From: Thaumasiovibrio subtropicus
GTDB taxonomy: Bacteria > Pseudomonadota > Gammaproteobacteria > Enterobacterales > Vibrionaceae
Direction of reading: 5' to 3'
NCBI RefSeq assembly: GCF_019703835.1
Contig: NZ_AP023055.1
Coordinates: 1,240,001 to 1,304,000 of the forward strand
Length of the DNA stretch: 64,000 bases
This document shows, piece after piece, positions 16,112-25,123 of this stretch. The notes under the pieces are model-generated. The model had not been told where the DNA came from, ran no database searches, and saw nothing but the letters and a program-made list of their open reading frames with translations. Position numbers and translations under genes: made by a program. Position 1 is the stretch's first letter. Every line of letters starts with the position of its first letter.

Positions 16112-17047
16112 ATGCGAAAATGTCTAGCTATCTGTCTCATTTTTTTAGGTTTCTCTGTCAGCGCAGTTAAAGCCAACACCTACGATATCGCCGTCTCTTT
16201 TCCCGGTACCGTAGAGTTCTTTAGCATCCAAAAGAAAGGAATGGATGCCGCAGCAAGAGCACACGACGTTAAATTGATTTACGCCGACGCAGAATGGGAT
16301 CCGGGTAAACAGTTTTCTCAAATTGAGAATTTTATTGCTCGTGGTGTCGATGCCATCTTGCTCTGTCCTTCCGACGGTCAAGCGCTCCGTCCTGTTGCAC
16401 AAATGGCCGCAGAGGCCAAAATACCCTTGATTACCTTTACCAATCCTTTGGGTGCTGACCCAGAAGGGCAATATCCCGGCGTAGTGACATTTATTGGTAA
16501 CAATGAAGTCAAACTAGGAAAAATGCTTGGCGACATGGCTGAACAACTGCTCGGTGATCAGCCCGCCAAAATTGTCCTTATCGAAGGTACACCCGGCACG
16601 CCGCCGCAGCGTATGCGTTCTAAAGGTTTCCGCGATGTTGTCGCTACCCATCCCAACTGGGAGATCGTCTATAGCCAAGGCGTCACTGGGTGGACAAAAG
16701 AAGGCGCACTGGCCGTCATGGAAGCGGTACTACAAACAGGCAAAGAGTTCAATCTGGTCGCCACTCAATGGCATGCCGCCGCTTCAGCGACTGTCGTTGC
16801 TTTAGAAGAAGCGCAAGTTGAGCGTCCTATTTTTGTAACCTCACTCGAACTGTCTAAAGCACTCGTTCCCGCCATTCAGCAAGGAAAAGTGCACGCCACA
16901 ACCAACTACTCTATCTATGACGCAGGTGTCCTCACCATTGACACTGCAGTGAAATACCTCGAAGGCCATAAAGTCCCTAACTTTATTGAGCTGAACACCA
17001 TTGTCGTCGACAAAAATAACGTCGATTCAGTACCTGCCGAACTCTAA
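16112..17047 (+). CDS. Periplasmic sugar-binding protein (RbsB-like)
   Basis: A 311-residue solute-binding protein of the ribose/galactose type (Peripla_BP_4). The signal peptide covers residues 1-22 and is cleaved near KAN. The mature part starts TYDIAVSFPGTVEFFSIQKK, which fits the first strand and ligand loop of the family, and NFIARGVDAILLCPSDG is the conserved middle of the first lobe. The start at 16112 is chosen because GGGAG lies seven bases before it; the longer frame overlaps this site. It is the first gene of an operon with an ATPase, a permease and an unknown enzyme, behind a σ54 promoter. The ligand is unknown, probably a monosaccharide or cyclitol, or a signalling sugar. Confidence 0.9.
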   Translation: MRKCLAICLIFLGFSVSAVKANTYDIAVSFPGTVEFFSIQKKGMDAAARAHDVKLIYADAEWDPGKQFSQIENFIARGVDAILLCPSDGQALRPVAQMAAEAKIPLITFTNPLGADPEGQYPGVVTFIGNNEVKLGKMLGDMAEQLLGDQPAKIVLIEGTPGTPPQRMRSKGFRDVVATHPNWEIVYSQGVTGWTKEGALAVMEAVLQTGKEFNLVATQWHAAASATVVALEEAQVERPIFVTSLELSKALVPAIQQGKVHATTNYSIYDAGVLTIDTAVKYLEGHKVPNFIELNTIVVDKNNVDSVPAEL

Positions 17048-17066
17048 TCTAAAGGCTGAAGACACA

Positions 17067-18584
17067 ATGACCAAACTGGAAGCTCGTTCACTCAGCAAAC
17101 GCTTTGGCAACATCGATGTGTTGTCACGCATCAACCTTGTCTTCGAAGGGGGCGAGTGCCATGCCATACTGGGTGAGAATGGTGCTGGCAAGTCGACGCT
17201 GGTTAAGGTGCTTTCTGGCGTCCTGCAACCTTCATCGGGAGACGTGGTACTCAATCAGCACCCCATTCGCTTCCGTTCACCGTTAGATGCCTCTCATGCT
17301 GGTATTGCCATTATTCATCAAGAAACCAGCTTAATTCCTACAATGAACGCCGTCGAAAATGTGTTTCTTGGTCATGAGCTCACCCAATCTGGCGGCATCA
17401 TCGACATCAAGCAGCAATTAGCGGATTACGCAACCTTGTGCCATCGCTTGGGATGTGACATTGCCCCTCATCGACTTGTTGGCGATTTAAGTGTTGCAGA
17501 GCAGAAACAGCTTGAGATCCTTAAAGCGCTGAATAAACAGTCGCGTGTCATCATTCTGGATGAGCCAACAGACTCCCTATCAGAGACTGAAAAGTTACAC
17601 CTGTTCGAACTGATTAATCAGCTCAAGTTACAAGGACTTACCCTCATCTATATTACGCATCACCTTAACGAAGTGTTTGCCGTGTGTGACCGTTTAAGTG
17701 TCCTTCGAGATGGCAAACTCGTCGGTGAATCCAGTGTATCGGGGATCACAACAGACGAAATTATCACCATGATGGTGGGTGCCAATAAAACCTTTTTGGA
17801 AAGAAAACGATCAGATCTTAGTCGAGCCAAGTCTTTAATTGATATCGTTAATCTTCATGATGATATCCGTATCAATGGCGTGAGTTTCGAGGTCAAAGAG
17901 GGGGAGATCGTCGCGATAGTCGGCCCAGTAGGCGCAGGTAAAACCGAAATCGCAAAAATGATCAGTGGCGCAACCCCGCCGACGAAAGGTCATGCTATCT
18001 GGAAAGAACAAGCGGTACTCAAACTGCAAAGCATTCGCGAACAAGTTGAACATGGCATCATGCTCGTCAGTGAAGACCGCCGACGCGACGGGATTATTCA
18101 AGAGCATGAAGTCTATAAGGTGATGTCCATCCCTGCACTCACAGAAATGTCGCACTTTGGCATTATCGATGAGGAACGAGAAAGGAAAATCTGCCAGTAC
18201 TATGCATGGCTATTGAATATTCGAACTCATAACCTTGCGCAACCCATTGATGAACTGAGTGGCGGTAACCAACAAAAAGTCATTATCGCGAAAACCTTGG
18301 TCAAGCAAGCCAAGCTGTTAGTTCTCGATGAACCCACCCGTGGTATCGACATCGGTGCACGCGGTGACATCTACCGCATTATTGATGAACTCACCGAAAA
18401 TGGTCTCGGTGTGATCCTGTTCACCAGTGATATTACTGAAGCACTCAAACTCGCTGATCGAATTCATACCCTTCAGCACGGCACACTCACCCATACTTTC
18501 GATCATTACGCGTCAGCAGAAACGATCTCTGCTGCACTTCAAGCGCCTACGACTCAAAGGAGGCAGCACCATGGCATCGAATAA
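17067..18584 (+). CDS. Sugar ABC transporter ATPase (RbsA-like, two domains)
   Basis: A 505-residue double ATPase of the ribose/galactose importer family. The first domain has GENGAGKST, a variant signature LSVAEQKQLEI, Walker B VIILDEPT and switch His in YITHHLNEV. The second has GPVGAGKTE, the strict signature LSGGNQQK and LLVLDEPTRGID, but no His at the switch (LFTSDITEA), as usual for the C-terminal half of RbsA. The start at 17067 lies 19 bases after the binding-protein gene. The end overlaps the permease gene by 14 bases. It drives import through the permease encoded next. Confidence 0.92.
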   Translation: MTKLEARSLSKRFGNIDVLSRINLVFEGGECHAILGENGAGKSTLVKVLSGVLQPSSGDVVLNQHPIRFRSPLDASHAGIAIIHQETSLIPTMNAVENVFLGHELTQSGGIIDIKQQLADYATLCHRLGCDIAPHRLVGDLSVAEQKQLEILKALNKQSRVIILDEPTDSLSETEKLHLFELINQLKLQGLTLIYITHHLNEVFAVCDRLSVLRDGKLVGESSVSGITTDEIITMMVGANKTFLERKRSDLSRAKSLIDIVNLHDDIRINGVSFEVKEGEIVAIVGPVGAGKTEIAKMISGATPPTKGHAIWKEQAVLKLQSIREQVEHGIMLVSEDRRRDGIIQEHEVYKVMSIPALTEMSHFGIIDEERERKICQYYAWLLNIRTHNLAQPIDELSGGNQQKVIIAKTLVKQAKLLVLDEPTRGIDIGARGDIYRIIDELTENGLGVILFTSDITEALKLADRIHTLQHGTLTHTFDHYASAETISAALQAPTTQRRQHHGIE

Positions 18585-19539
18585 CGTTTCAGTCACTCAG
18601 CACAGCTCTCGCCTGTTATCACTGATGAAGCAGCATGCGCTGCTCATCGCCTTTGTGGCACTTGTGCTTATTATCGCTGTGTTTACACCCAATTTTCTTT
18701 CAAGTGCAAACTTAATCAATGTGCTTCGCCAGAGTGCGATCGTTGGCCTGATCGCTATTGGCTCAACCTTTGTTATAACAGGAGGTGGTTTCGATATATC
18801 CGTCGGGTCAATTTTGGCCCTTTCTGCTGCATTAGTACTGGGATTTCAAGCATGGATGCCATGGCAGCTTGCAGTCCCTGTCGTGATCGCAATTGGTGCG
18901 ATGATCGGCATGATCAACGGCATCCTCACTGCCAAAATTGGCATTGTAGCTATCATCACCACTTTGGGCACCATGACCATACTGCGAGGTGTCACCTACA
19001 TCTATACAGGGGGCTACCCCATCGTGGGTGAGTCTGAGGCCTTTCGGGTCTTAGGATCTGGCTATATTGGCCCTATTCCGGTGCCCGTACTGCTGTTTAT
19101 TCTCATGGTCGCACTGGGTCAGTTTGTCCTAAGCAGGACAAAACTGGGGCGCTATACCTGTGCCGTTGGTGGTAACAAAGAATCGGCGCGCCTGTCTGGC
19201 GTACCCGTCGATTTCTATCAAATCATGACATTTGTGATCGGCGGTGCGATGGCCGCCATGGCGGGCATTATCTACGCTTCGCGACTCAACTCCGCAACCC
19301 CCTTAGCGGGTCAAGGCTATGAGCTTGATGCCATTGCCGCAACCGTCATTGGCGGAACCAGCGTTGCGGGTGGACGGGGCAGCGTCATCGGCACACTCAT
19401 TGGCGTCTTGCTGCTTACTGTCGTCAACAACATGTTTAACCTACTTGGCGTTCCCGTGTACATCCAGTACGTGATAAAGGGCGTCATCATCCTAACTGTG
19501 GTGGGCGTTGATGCTTACCACCGTCGCGAAAAATATTAA
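18571..19539 (+). CDS. Sugar ABC transporter permease (RbsC-like)
   Basis: A 322-residue inner-membrane protein with 8-10 helices of the BPD_transp_2 family. Recognisable family segments are GLIAIGSTFVITGGGFDISV near residues 55-74 and AIAATVIGGTSVAGGRGSV near 253-271. The ATG at 18571 follows AAAGGAGG and overlaps the end of the ATPase gene. It forms the channel for the substrate delivered by the periplasmic protein encoded at 16112. Only one permease gene is present, so it most likely forms a homodimer. Confidence 0.92.
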   Translation: MASNNVSVTQHSSRLLSLMKQHALLIAFVALVLIIAVFTPNFLSSANLINVLRQSAIVGLIAIGSTFVITGGGFDISVGSILALSAALVLGFQAWMPWQLAVPVVIAIGAMIGMINGILTAKIGIVAIITTLGTMTILRGVTYIYTGGYPIVGESEAFRVLGSGYIGPIPVPVLLFILMVALGQFVLSRTKLGRYTCAVGGNKESARLSGVPVDFYQIMTFVIGGAMAAMAGIIYASRLNSATPLAGQGYELDAIAATVIGGTSVAGGRGSVIGTLIGVLLLTVVNNMFNLLGVPVYIQYVIKGVIILTVVGVDAYHRREKY

Positions 19540-19555
19540 GGAAAGAGGAAAAGGA

Positions 19556-20674
19556 ATGAATAAAAGTGCCTGCTTACGTCGAGGGATCAAGATTTATGAT
19601 GATGCCTGGCATACTGAGCATCATTTCAGCGCGGAGGCACTCGCAGTCTGGTTGAAAGAACACGGCTTTACCTTCGTCATCCATATCTCATCATTCTTGG
19701 GTAGAGGCGCGAGCACGAAACCAGACCACCCTCAGTTCCATGATATTGAGCTAAGAAGCGCATTGAGCAATCAAGGTATTTTCTATTTTCTTTGCATGGA
19801 TTTTGGCAATGATCTTTTAGAAACTCGCAGTAATCCTGATCTGATTGCGGTAGACCAATATGGTGATAGACAACAGCAATATGATTGGTATTTAGGTATC
19901 GTGCCCAATCAATCTAATCACCTTTCACTCAAGTGCGAACAGCTCCAAAATGCAACATTAGCGATTCAACCTGACGGCGTACACATCGGATTTATACGTT
20001 GGCCGGGATTTTGGGAAAATTGGCTCGCCAACTACAGTCGTAGCAACATGTCAGATTACAGTTATGACCCCGTCACACTTAGCCGCTTTCAAGAAGACAG
20101 CGATCATGACTTTGACCCATATGACGCGCCACGGGCTTTTGCGTATATCCAACAGCACTGCAAAGAAGAGTTTGTTCAGTGGAAGTGTGAATTGGTTCTC
20201 GCTTCTCTCACCGCTTTGGTTTCAAGCGCAAAGGCGGTATGCGGCAATGTTAAAACCGCCATCAATACGTTACCCTTCTTCCAAAGCGACTTTAATCAAG
20301 CGCATCGCGAAGTCTTCGGGCAAGATATCGCCTTGCTTTCACTGGTTGTCGATGTCTTTGAAGTGATGGCTTATCACCAAATTCTTGACCGAGAAGCCAG
20401 CTGGCCAACACGCATTAGCGAAGATATTTATTCGCGTGCCTTAGGCAACAGCGAAGTGATCAGTTCAACACAACTGCGCCCTTGGTACACCCAAGGTCTC
20501 CACGCTGAACATCGTCGTCGCCATACGTTGAGTGTAGGAGAAGCAATTGCCGCGATGGATGAACGGTGGCACTCGCCCATTTCAGGGCGTTGCATATTCA
20601 ATCTCACCGATCTATTGCGATGGCAAAAAGCCACCGATGAAGGAAAACAGTTCTGCTATTACCTGCGCAGCTAA
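19556..20674 (+). CDS. Uncharacterised enzyme-like protein of the ABC operon
   Basis: A 372-residue cytoplasmic protein without signal peptide or membrane segments. Order and spacing of strand-like segments (FTFVIHISSF, GIFYFLCMDFG, DGVHIGFIRWPGFWENW, AVCGNVKTAINTLPFF, VVDVFEVMAYHQIL) suggest a TIM barrel like those of glycoside hydrolases, with several acidic residues at strand ends (MDFGND, DVFEVM). I cannot assign a family. It starts 16 bases after the permease gene behind GAGGAAAAGGA, so it is expressed with the importer and probably acts on the imported compound. Confidence 0.6.
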   Translation: MNKSACLRRGIKIYDDAWHTEHHFSAEALAVWLKEHGFTFVIHISSFLGRGASTKPDHPQFHDIELRSALSNQGIFYFLCMDFGNDLLETRSNPDLIAVDQYGDRQQQYDWYLGIVPNQSNHLSLKCEQLQNATLAIQPDGVHIGFIRWPGFWENWLANYSRSNMSDYSYDPVTLSRFQEDSDHDFDPYDAPRAFAYIQQHCKEEFVQWKCELVLASLTALVSSAKAVCGNVKTAINTLPFFQSDFNQAHREVFGQDIALLSLVVDVFEVMAYHQILDREASWPTRISEDIYSRALGNSEVISSTQLRPWYTQGLHAEHRRRHTLSVGEAIAAMDERWHSPISGRCIFNLTDLLRWQKATDEGKQFCYYLRS

Positions 20675-20680
20675 CGCAGG

Positions 20681-22498
20681 TTAACCTTCGCTACGAGGGA
20701 ACTGCACCGTAAATGTTGTTCCCTCCCCTTCTCTCGAATAACAATCAATGATGCCTTGATGAAGCTGTACAATGTGATCACAAATCGCCAGCCCCAAACC
20801 GCAATTATACTTATCGGCCTTGGTCGTAAAGAACGGCGTAAACAGCGCCTGCTGCACGTCTTGCGTCATACCGATGCCATTGTCCGTGATATCTAAACAG
20901 TCATAACCTTTACTGCGCCGCAAAACGAGCGATATCCGTCCTTTGTAGGGTGTCGATCCAGAACGAAACTGATTGGCAACGATCGCATCTAACGCATTCA
21001 CAATTAAATTAATCAATAACTGCTTAAACTTATTTTCATCCGTCGTAATGTCATAGCTCGCTTGAAAGGGTAAGACAATCTCAACACCCGCCTTACTTAT
21101 CCGATGTTGCAGCAACAAGATCACTTCACGGGTTAGGCTGACGACCTCAACTTGCCCCAAGGCTATCTGACTATTACGGGAAAAAGAGAGTAAGCTCTTG
21201 ACAATATCGCTTATGCGGCGCACTTCGTTACCGATTCGCCCAACGCGTTCCAAGGCATCGGGCGGCAACTCGTAGTTTTTCAAAATCTCCAAGTAGTTAT
21301 GCACCGTTGCCAAGGGATTATTGATTTCATGGGCGACACCTGCCGCCAACTGCGCAATCGTCGACGATTTCTCCGCTGACAACATGTATTGCATGGTCTT
21401 TTCGTGTTGCGATTTATCATGCAACATTACGATTGCGCCGAGATAGATTTGTTGACTGTCGTAGAAGGGGTAGACGCTGACGTCGATATAGCAAGATTCC
21501 GTGTACGGAAAAGTATCATAAGTCGCACTGCGACGTGCGCGCACATCCTCTGCAAGGCTATCGAGCTCTAGCATCTCGGCTAAAGCATTTAAGGTTAATG
21601 CCTCTACGTCACTGCGCGATAAACCTAGCAGCCTCGCGGCCGTGGTATTGGCGATATAGGCCTCATCCTCCGCATCAAAGATCACCACGCCAAGCGGTAG
21701 GTTTTTGATGATATTGTCATTGTAACGTTTGAAGTAGAAGAGCTCACGATGCTGCTTTTCCAACTCCTCTCGAGAAGTTGTTGCCACATAGGTACGATTA
21801 ATCAACGTCACTTTATCAATGTCATTAATATTATCGGTCTCAACAAGGCATCCATCATTCAGCACGGATACCCTATCTGCAAGGTTAAAAATCTCTTCAA
21901 TGCTGGTGGTAATAAACAATACCGCACTCCCCTGTGCGGCGAGTCGTTTCACCCAACGATAGACATGCTCCATCTCTGGCGCTGTTAGCCTGGATGAGAC
22001 TTCATCCAAGATCAATAACTTGGGATTGAGTGAAATCGCTCTAGCTATCTCAATCCGGTGACGCTGAGATTTGCTCAACCGCTCAACGGGGATGGTCACA
22101 TCACAATGGCAGTCCAGCTCCGCCAATATGCGACGTGCTTGTTCATTGAGATGTCGATAGTTAATCCCACCCCACCAGCGTGTCTCCAAACGTGTTTGAA
22201 AGATGTTTTCCATGGCGGATAAGGTGGGCATAATGCTTTCGTTTTGATAAACCGTCGCTATCCCTCTTTCGAGCGCTTGTGCGGGATTGTGACGCTCGAT
22301 GGTTTCCCCATCGATAAATAGATTGCCCTCATCAGGCTGGCTCGCACCACTCAAAATTCTCACCAGCGAACTTTTTCCACTGCGATGGGCGCCCGTCAAT
22401 GCATGAATTTCCCCCCCTTGTAGGGTCAAAGAAACATGGTCGAGCGCTTGTTCACTGCCATAGCGTAACGAAATGGAATGCAATACAATTTGCGTCAT
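20681..22498 (-). CDS. Sensor histidine kinase fused to an ABC ATPase domain
   Basis: A 605-residue fusion with three parts. Residues 1-235 are an RbsA-type ATPase: Walker A GAHRSGKS (36-43), Q-loop Gln85, a degenerate signature LSKSQ (141-145) and Walker B LLILDE (161-166). The switch His is Thr198 (FITTSIEEI against YITHHLNEV in the neighbouring transporter ATPase). Residues about 260-375 are a PAS domain. From about 376 comes a histidine kinase with H390 in GVAHEINNP and an ATPase core (DNGIGM, GLGLAI). There is no membrane segment. It overlaps the regulator gene by four bases (ATGA) and converges on the importer operon. I infer that it reads transport by docking on the permease in place of, or beside, the true ATPase. 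Confidence 0.9.
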   Translation of the reverse strand: MTQIVLHSISLRYGSEQALDHVSLTLQGGEIHALTGAHRSGKSSLVRILSGASQPDEGNLFIDGETIERHNPAQALERGIATVYQNESIMPTLSAMENIFQTRLETRWWGGINYRHLNEQARRILAELDCHCDVTIPVERLSKSQRHRIEIARAISLNPKLLILDEVSSRLTAPEMEHVYRWVKRLAAQGSAVLFITTSIEEIFNLADRVSVLNDGCLVETDNINDIDKVTLINRTYVATTSREELEKQHRELFYFKRYNDNIIKNLPLGVVIFDAEDEAYIANTTAARLLGLSRSDVEALTLNALAEMLELDSLAEDVRARRSATYDTFPYTESCYIDVSVYPFYDSQQIYLGAIVMLHDKSQHEKTMQYMLSAEKSSTIAQLAAGVAHEINNPLATVHNYLEILKNYELPPDALERVGRIGNEVRRISDIVKSLLSFSRNSQIALGQVEVVSLTREVILLLQHRISKAGVEIVLPFQASYDITTDENKFKQLLINLIVNALDAIVANQFRSGSTPYKGRISLVLRRSKGYDCLDITDNGIGMTQDVQQALFTPFFTTKADKYNCGLGLAICDHIVQLHQGIIDCYSREGEGTTFTVQFPRSEG

Positions 22499-23847
22499 GA
22501 AAGCTGGTATTTCTTCATCCAGTTATAGAGCGTACGTCGGTTGACGTTTAAAAGTTGTGCCGCTTTAGATTTCACGCCATTTGCTTGTGTTAAGGCATCA
22601 ATGATTTTTTGCCGCGAAACCGTTTCCATCATCTGATCATAATGATCTTGCCCCGATACCGCATCAAACGTCAGCGGAGAAGGCACAGGCTCAGCCAGCT
22701 TGATGGGGCGCTGATATTGCTGGGGTAAGTTTTCTATCTGCAATGACAACTGTTCATCATCACTAAAGATCACCGCCCTCTCAACACAGTTCGAAAGCTC
22801 GCGCACATTCCCGGGCCAATCGTGCGCTTCAAACAATTTCATCACTGCTTGGTTTACGGTGCGTAGCTGTTTGCCGTATTGTTCTGCATAACGCAGCAAG
22901 AAGTGTTTCGTGAGCACAGAAATATCGCCGACACGTTGCCTCAGAGGTGGCATCTCAATAGTGACAACAGAAAGGCGATAGTAGAGATCCTCACGAAACT
23001 GGGCATTATCTATATCACCGAGTAGTGGCCTATTCGTCGCGGCGACAATACGCGGGCTAACTTTTAACGTCTTGTCACTCCCCAGACGTTGAATCTCACC
23101 TTCTTGAAGCACCCGTAACAGTTTCGGTTGCACAGAAATATCCAACTCACCGATCTCATCCAAAAACAGCGTCCCGTCATTTGCCGCTTCAAACTTACCC
23201 GCGCGACTCCGTTCTGCCCCTGTAAAGGCACCTTTTTCATGCCCGAAAAGCTCACTTTCAATCAGCGTGTCAGGAATAGCGGCGCAGTTAACTTTCAAGT
23301 ATTGGGATTGAAAGCGAAGACTGTGATCATGAATGAGCTGCGCGGCGAGTTCTTTACCTGTGCCACTTTCACCACAAATTAAAACGGGTACATCTGTCGC
23401 GGCAACTTGCTTAATTTCATTCAACACAGTGCGCACTTGCGGGCTAACGCCAATGAGTCCATGGCGACGATTCCCAAACACGGGCGTGGATTTCACAGCG
23501 TTCAAGTGGGTGTTAATCTCTTCGATGAGACGTGGAATATCCAACGGTTTGGTAAAATAGTTGGCGGCGCCAAATCGCATTGCCGCCACCGCACTGTCGA
23601 CATTCGGATAGCCTGTGATCATCACAACGGGCGTGTCGGGATTTTTACGCTTAAATGCGGTCAGAATATCAAGCCCGTTGACGTCCCCCAAACGCACATC
23701 AAGTAGGAGCAAGTCAATTTGCGTTGCTTCGACATCCAATATACCTATGGGATTACTGCTATAATCGGCATCAATTCCTTTCGTTTTCAATAGTTCACAA
23801 AGCGAAACACACAACTCCACTTCGTCATCAACCACCCAAACGGCCAT
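22495..23847 (-). CDS. NtrC-type σ54-dependent response regulator
   Basis: A 450-residue enhancer-binding protein. The receiver domain has the acidic pair DD at 7-8 and the phosphoacceptor Asp50 in LLLLDVRLGD. The AAA+ domain has Walker A GESGTGKE (159-166), the σ54-contact loop GAFTGA (206-211) and a Walker B DGTLFLDEIGEL. A Fis-type helix-turn-helix closes the protein (KSKAAQLLNVNRRTLYNWMK). The start at 23847 follows GGAG. Its partner kinase is encoded next on the same transcript. The likely target is the σ54 promoter at 16046-16061, with the palindrome at 15934-15948 as binding site. Confidence 0.92.
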   Translation of the reverse strand: MAVWVVDDEVELCVSLCELLKTKGIDADYSSNPIGILDVEATQIDLLLLDVRLGDVNGLDILTAFKRKNPDTPVVMITGYPNVDSAVAAMRFGAANYFTKPLDIPRLIEEINTHLNAVKSTPVFGNRRHGLIGVSPQVRTVLNEIKQVAATDVPVLICGESGTGKELAAQLIHDHSLRFQSQYLKVNCAAIPDTLIESELFGHEKGAFTGAERSRAGKFEAANDGTLFLDEIGELDISVQPKLLRVLQEGEIQRLGSDKTLKVSPRIVAATNRPLLGDIDNAQFREDLYYRLSVVTIEMPPLRQRVGDISVLTKHFLLRYAEQYGKQLRTVNQAVMKLFEAHDWPGNVRELSNCVERAVIFSDDEQLSLQIENLPQQYQRPIKLAEPVPSPLTFDAVSGQDHYDQMMETVSRQKIIDALTQANGVKSKAAQLLNVNRRTLYNWMKKYQLS

Positions 23848-24453
23848 CACTACTCCTGCAACTATCTCAAGCGATGAAACAAAAACATTCAACGCTTTGC
23901 AGACACCAAAACGACATCGTTACTCTTCAGCTTATGCCTAAATAACGGCAAACGCTTACCAAAGAAATCAAATCAACAGAGCCAAGAATTTGGCGACACG
24001 TATTTTTAAAGAAACGAATAATCGGCATTCAACATCTTGGGCTACTTATCATTATCGCGCGCCATCAGGACTCTGGAGACACCATCGATGCGACTGAGAT
24101 AAATGATAAGCATTGGACAATACGAGGTAACAACGTCGCTTGGGTATACTGCTTTAATGTAAATCCTAAATAAGTATATGCCCACAGACCTTAGTGAGAA
24201 CGATCAATATCTCACAGCAATTAATATTTATATCAATTATTGGGCGAATGTATCATTTATGATGCATAGAGGATTGCAATTAGTCGACGTTCTATGCTTG
24301 TTAATCAATAAAAATCAGGAGGATAGGTGATGATTTGTACACTCGTTCCTACAATTGCGACGAGTACCAAAGTGATACTCGCCGCACAATAGTATTCAAG
24401 TCATGTTCGTGTCACTGATTCAGTCACAGGAACAAGGCTCATACACGAGACGC
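23848..24453. other. Intergenic region upstream of the two-component genes
   Basis: About 600 bases. It contains a possible 20-codon gene (24330-24392, separate entry). An open stretch without a start codon at about 23945-24172 (plus strand) has some protein-like composition but no ribosome site and is not called. The promoter of the regulator-kinase pair is not obvious; I see no σ54 element here on the minus strand. Confidence 0.4.
24330..24392 (+). CDS. Possible 20-residue peptide with strong ribosome site
   Basis: AGGAGGATAGGTG directly precedes an ATG and 20 sense codons ending in TAG. The product, which begins MICTLVPTIATS, resembles no family. The ribosome site is near the ideal sequence, which is unusual by chance, but there is no second line of evidence. 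It could be a leader peptide or the start of a gene that has decayed. Confidence 0.3.
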   Translation: MICTLVPTIATSTKVILAAQ

Positions 24454-24804
24454 CTACCCCATACACATCACTTTGCGCACTTCTACTTCAATCTCCGGAT
24501 GATTAAAAATGGGGCAAGCTTTGATAATTTCCATGAGCTGCTCGTCAGTCTCTGCTTTAACGAGCGAGAACCCTGATACCAACTCTTTGAACTCACTCGC
24601 CGCTATGTCTGTCACCATCCCTTCCTTGTTGACTCTGACGCCACCAAACTCAAGTGGCACACCACCATCAACAAGCTGATCTTTTGACCTTAACACTTCC
24701 ATCCATTGCGTCCACTGCGCCATTGCCGCTGCCATCTCTTCTGGCGTCGTTTTCGCATGCCATTCTGGATCGCCACCTAAGTAAATCAACATATACGTGT
24801 TCAT
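24454..24804 (-). CDS. YciI-like (DGPF/YCII domain) protein
   Basis: A 116-residue single-domain protein. It begins MNTYMLIYLGGDPEW and contains a Trp- and Met-rich helix followed by VDGGVPLEFGG and FSLVKAETDEQLMEI, the features of the YCII/DGPF family, a ferredoxin-like fold of about 120 residues. The ATG at 24804 follows AGGAG and is preferred over the longer frame. In many bacteria genes of this family are partners of ECF42 sigma factors. Such a sigma factor lies 5.5 kb away at 30317, and an ECF-like promoter stands before this gene. The biochemical role of the family is not settled. Confidence 0.85.
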   Translation of the reverse strand: MNTYMLIYLGGDPEWHAKTTPEEMAAAMAQWTQWMEVLRSKDQLVDGGVPLEFGGVRVNKEGMVTDIAASEFKELVSGFSLVKAETDEQLMEIIKACPIFNHPEIEVEVRKVMCMG

Positions 24805-24840
24805 GTGTTGCTCCTTGTTTGAGGTTATGTTCACCTTATA

Positions 24841-24867
24841 GACGATCCAGAATCACTCACAGGGACA
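24841..24867 (-). promoter_or_regulatory. Candidate ECF sigma promoter of the YciI-like gene
   Basis: On the minus strand TGTCCC (24862-24867) and CGTC (24841-24844) are separated by 17 bases, the layout of ECF-type promoters. Transcription would start about 30 bases before the ATG at 24804. A TGTC -35 core and a CGTC-like -10 agree with what I recall for ECF42 targets. It overlaps the end of the broken gene upstream. Confidence 0.4.
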
Positions 24868-25096
24868 TCTTTTGGTCTTTTTTTAAGAATTCTTCTAGAG
24901 ACGCACTTACAACCGCCGTGGGAAACACGCTACGCAAACCTTTTCTCTCGCTGATCGCAACAGCATTGCCTGCGATTTTCACGCTATCACCAGAGACTTG
25001 GAGAGATACAACGTGATCTACTTCAAAAAATTTTTGCAGGTGCGAATGGTCAATTTCTCTCAGCTACAGCGTTTCTCCAATTGCAGAAAAGTTCAT
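24857..25096 (-). pseudogene. Small LytTR-like gene with in-frame amber codon
   Basis: Behind AAGGAGA an ATG at 25096 opens a frame of ten codons (MNFSAIGETL), then TAG at 25064-25066. The same frame runs on for 68 codons with clear protein character (LREIDHSHLQKFFEVDHVVS, later VKIAGNAVAISERKG) and ends at 24857. The pattern of HSHL, a hydrophobic strand, VKIxG and ISERK recalls the LytTR DNA-binding domain, though the match is partial. If the stop is real the gene is dead unless translation restarts. A single-base sequencing error (CAG to TAG) is also possible. Confidence 0.45.
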
Positions 25097-25123
25097 TCTC
25101 CTTGTTCGCGCTAACGGGTTAAC

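Noticed and set aside
23945..24172. Open plus-strand stretch with mild coding character
   Set aside because: No start codon in frame, no ribosome site, no recognised similarity.
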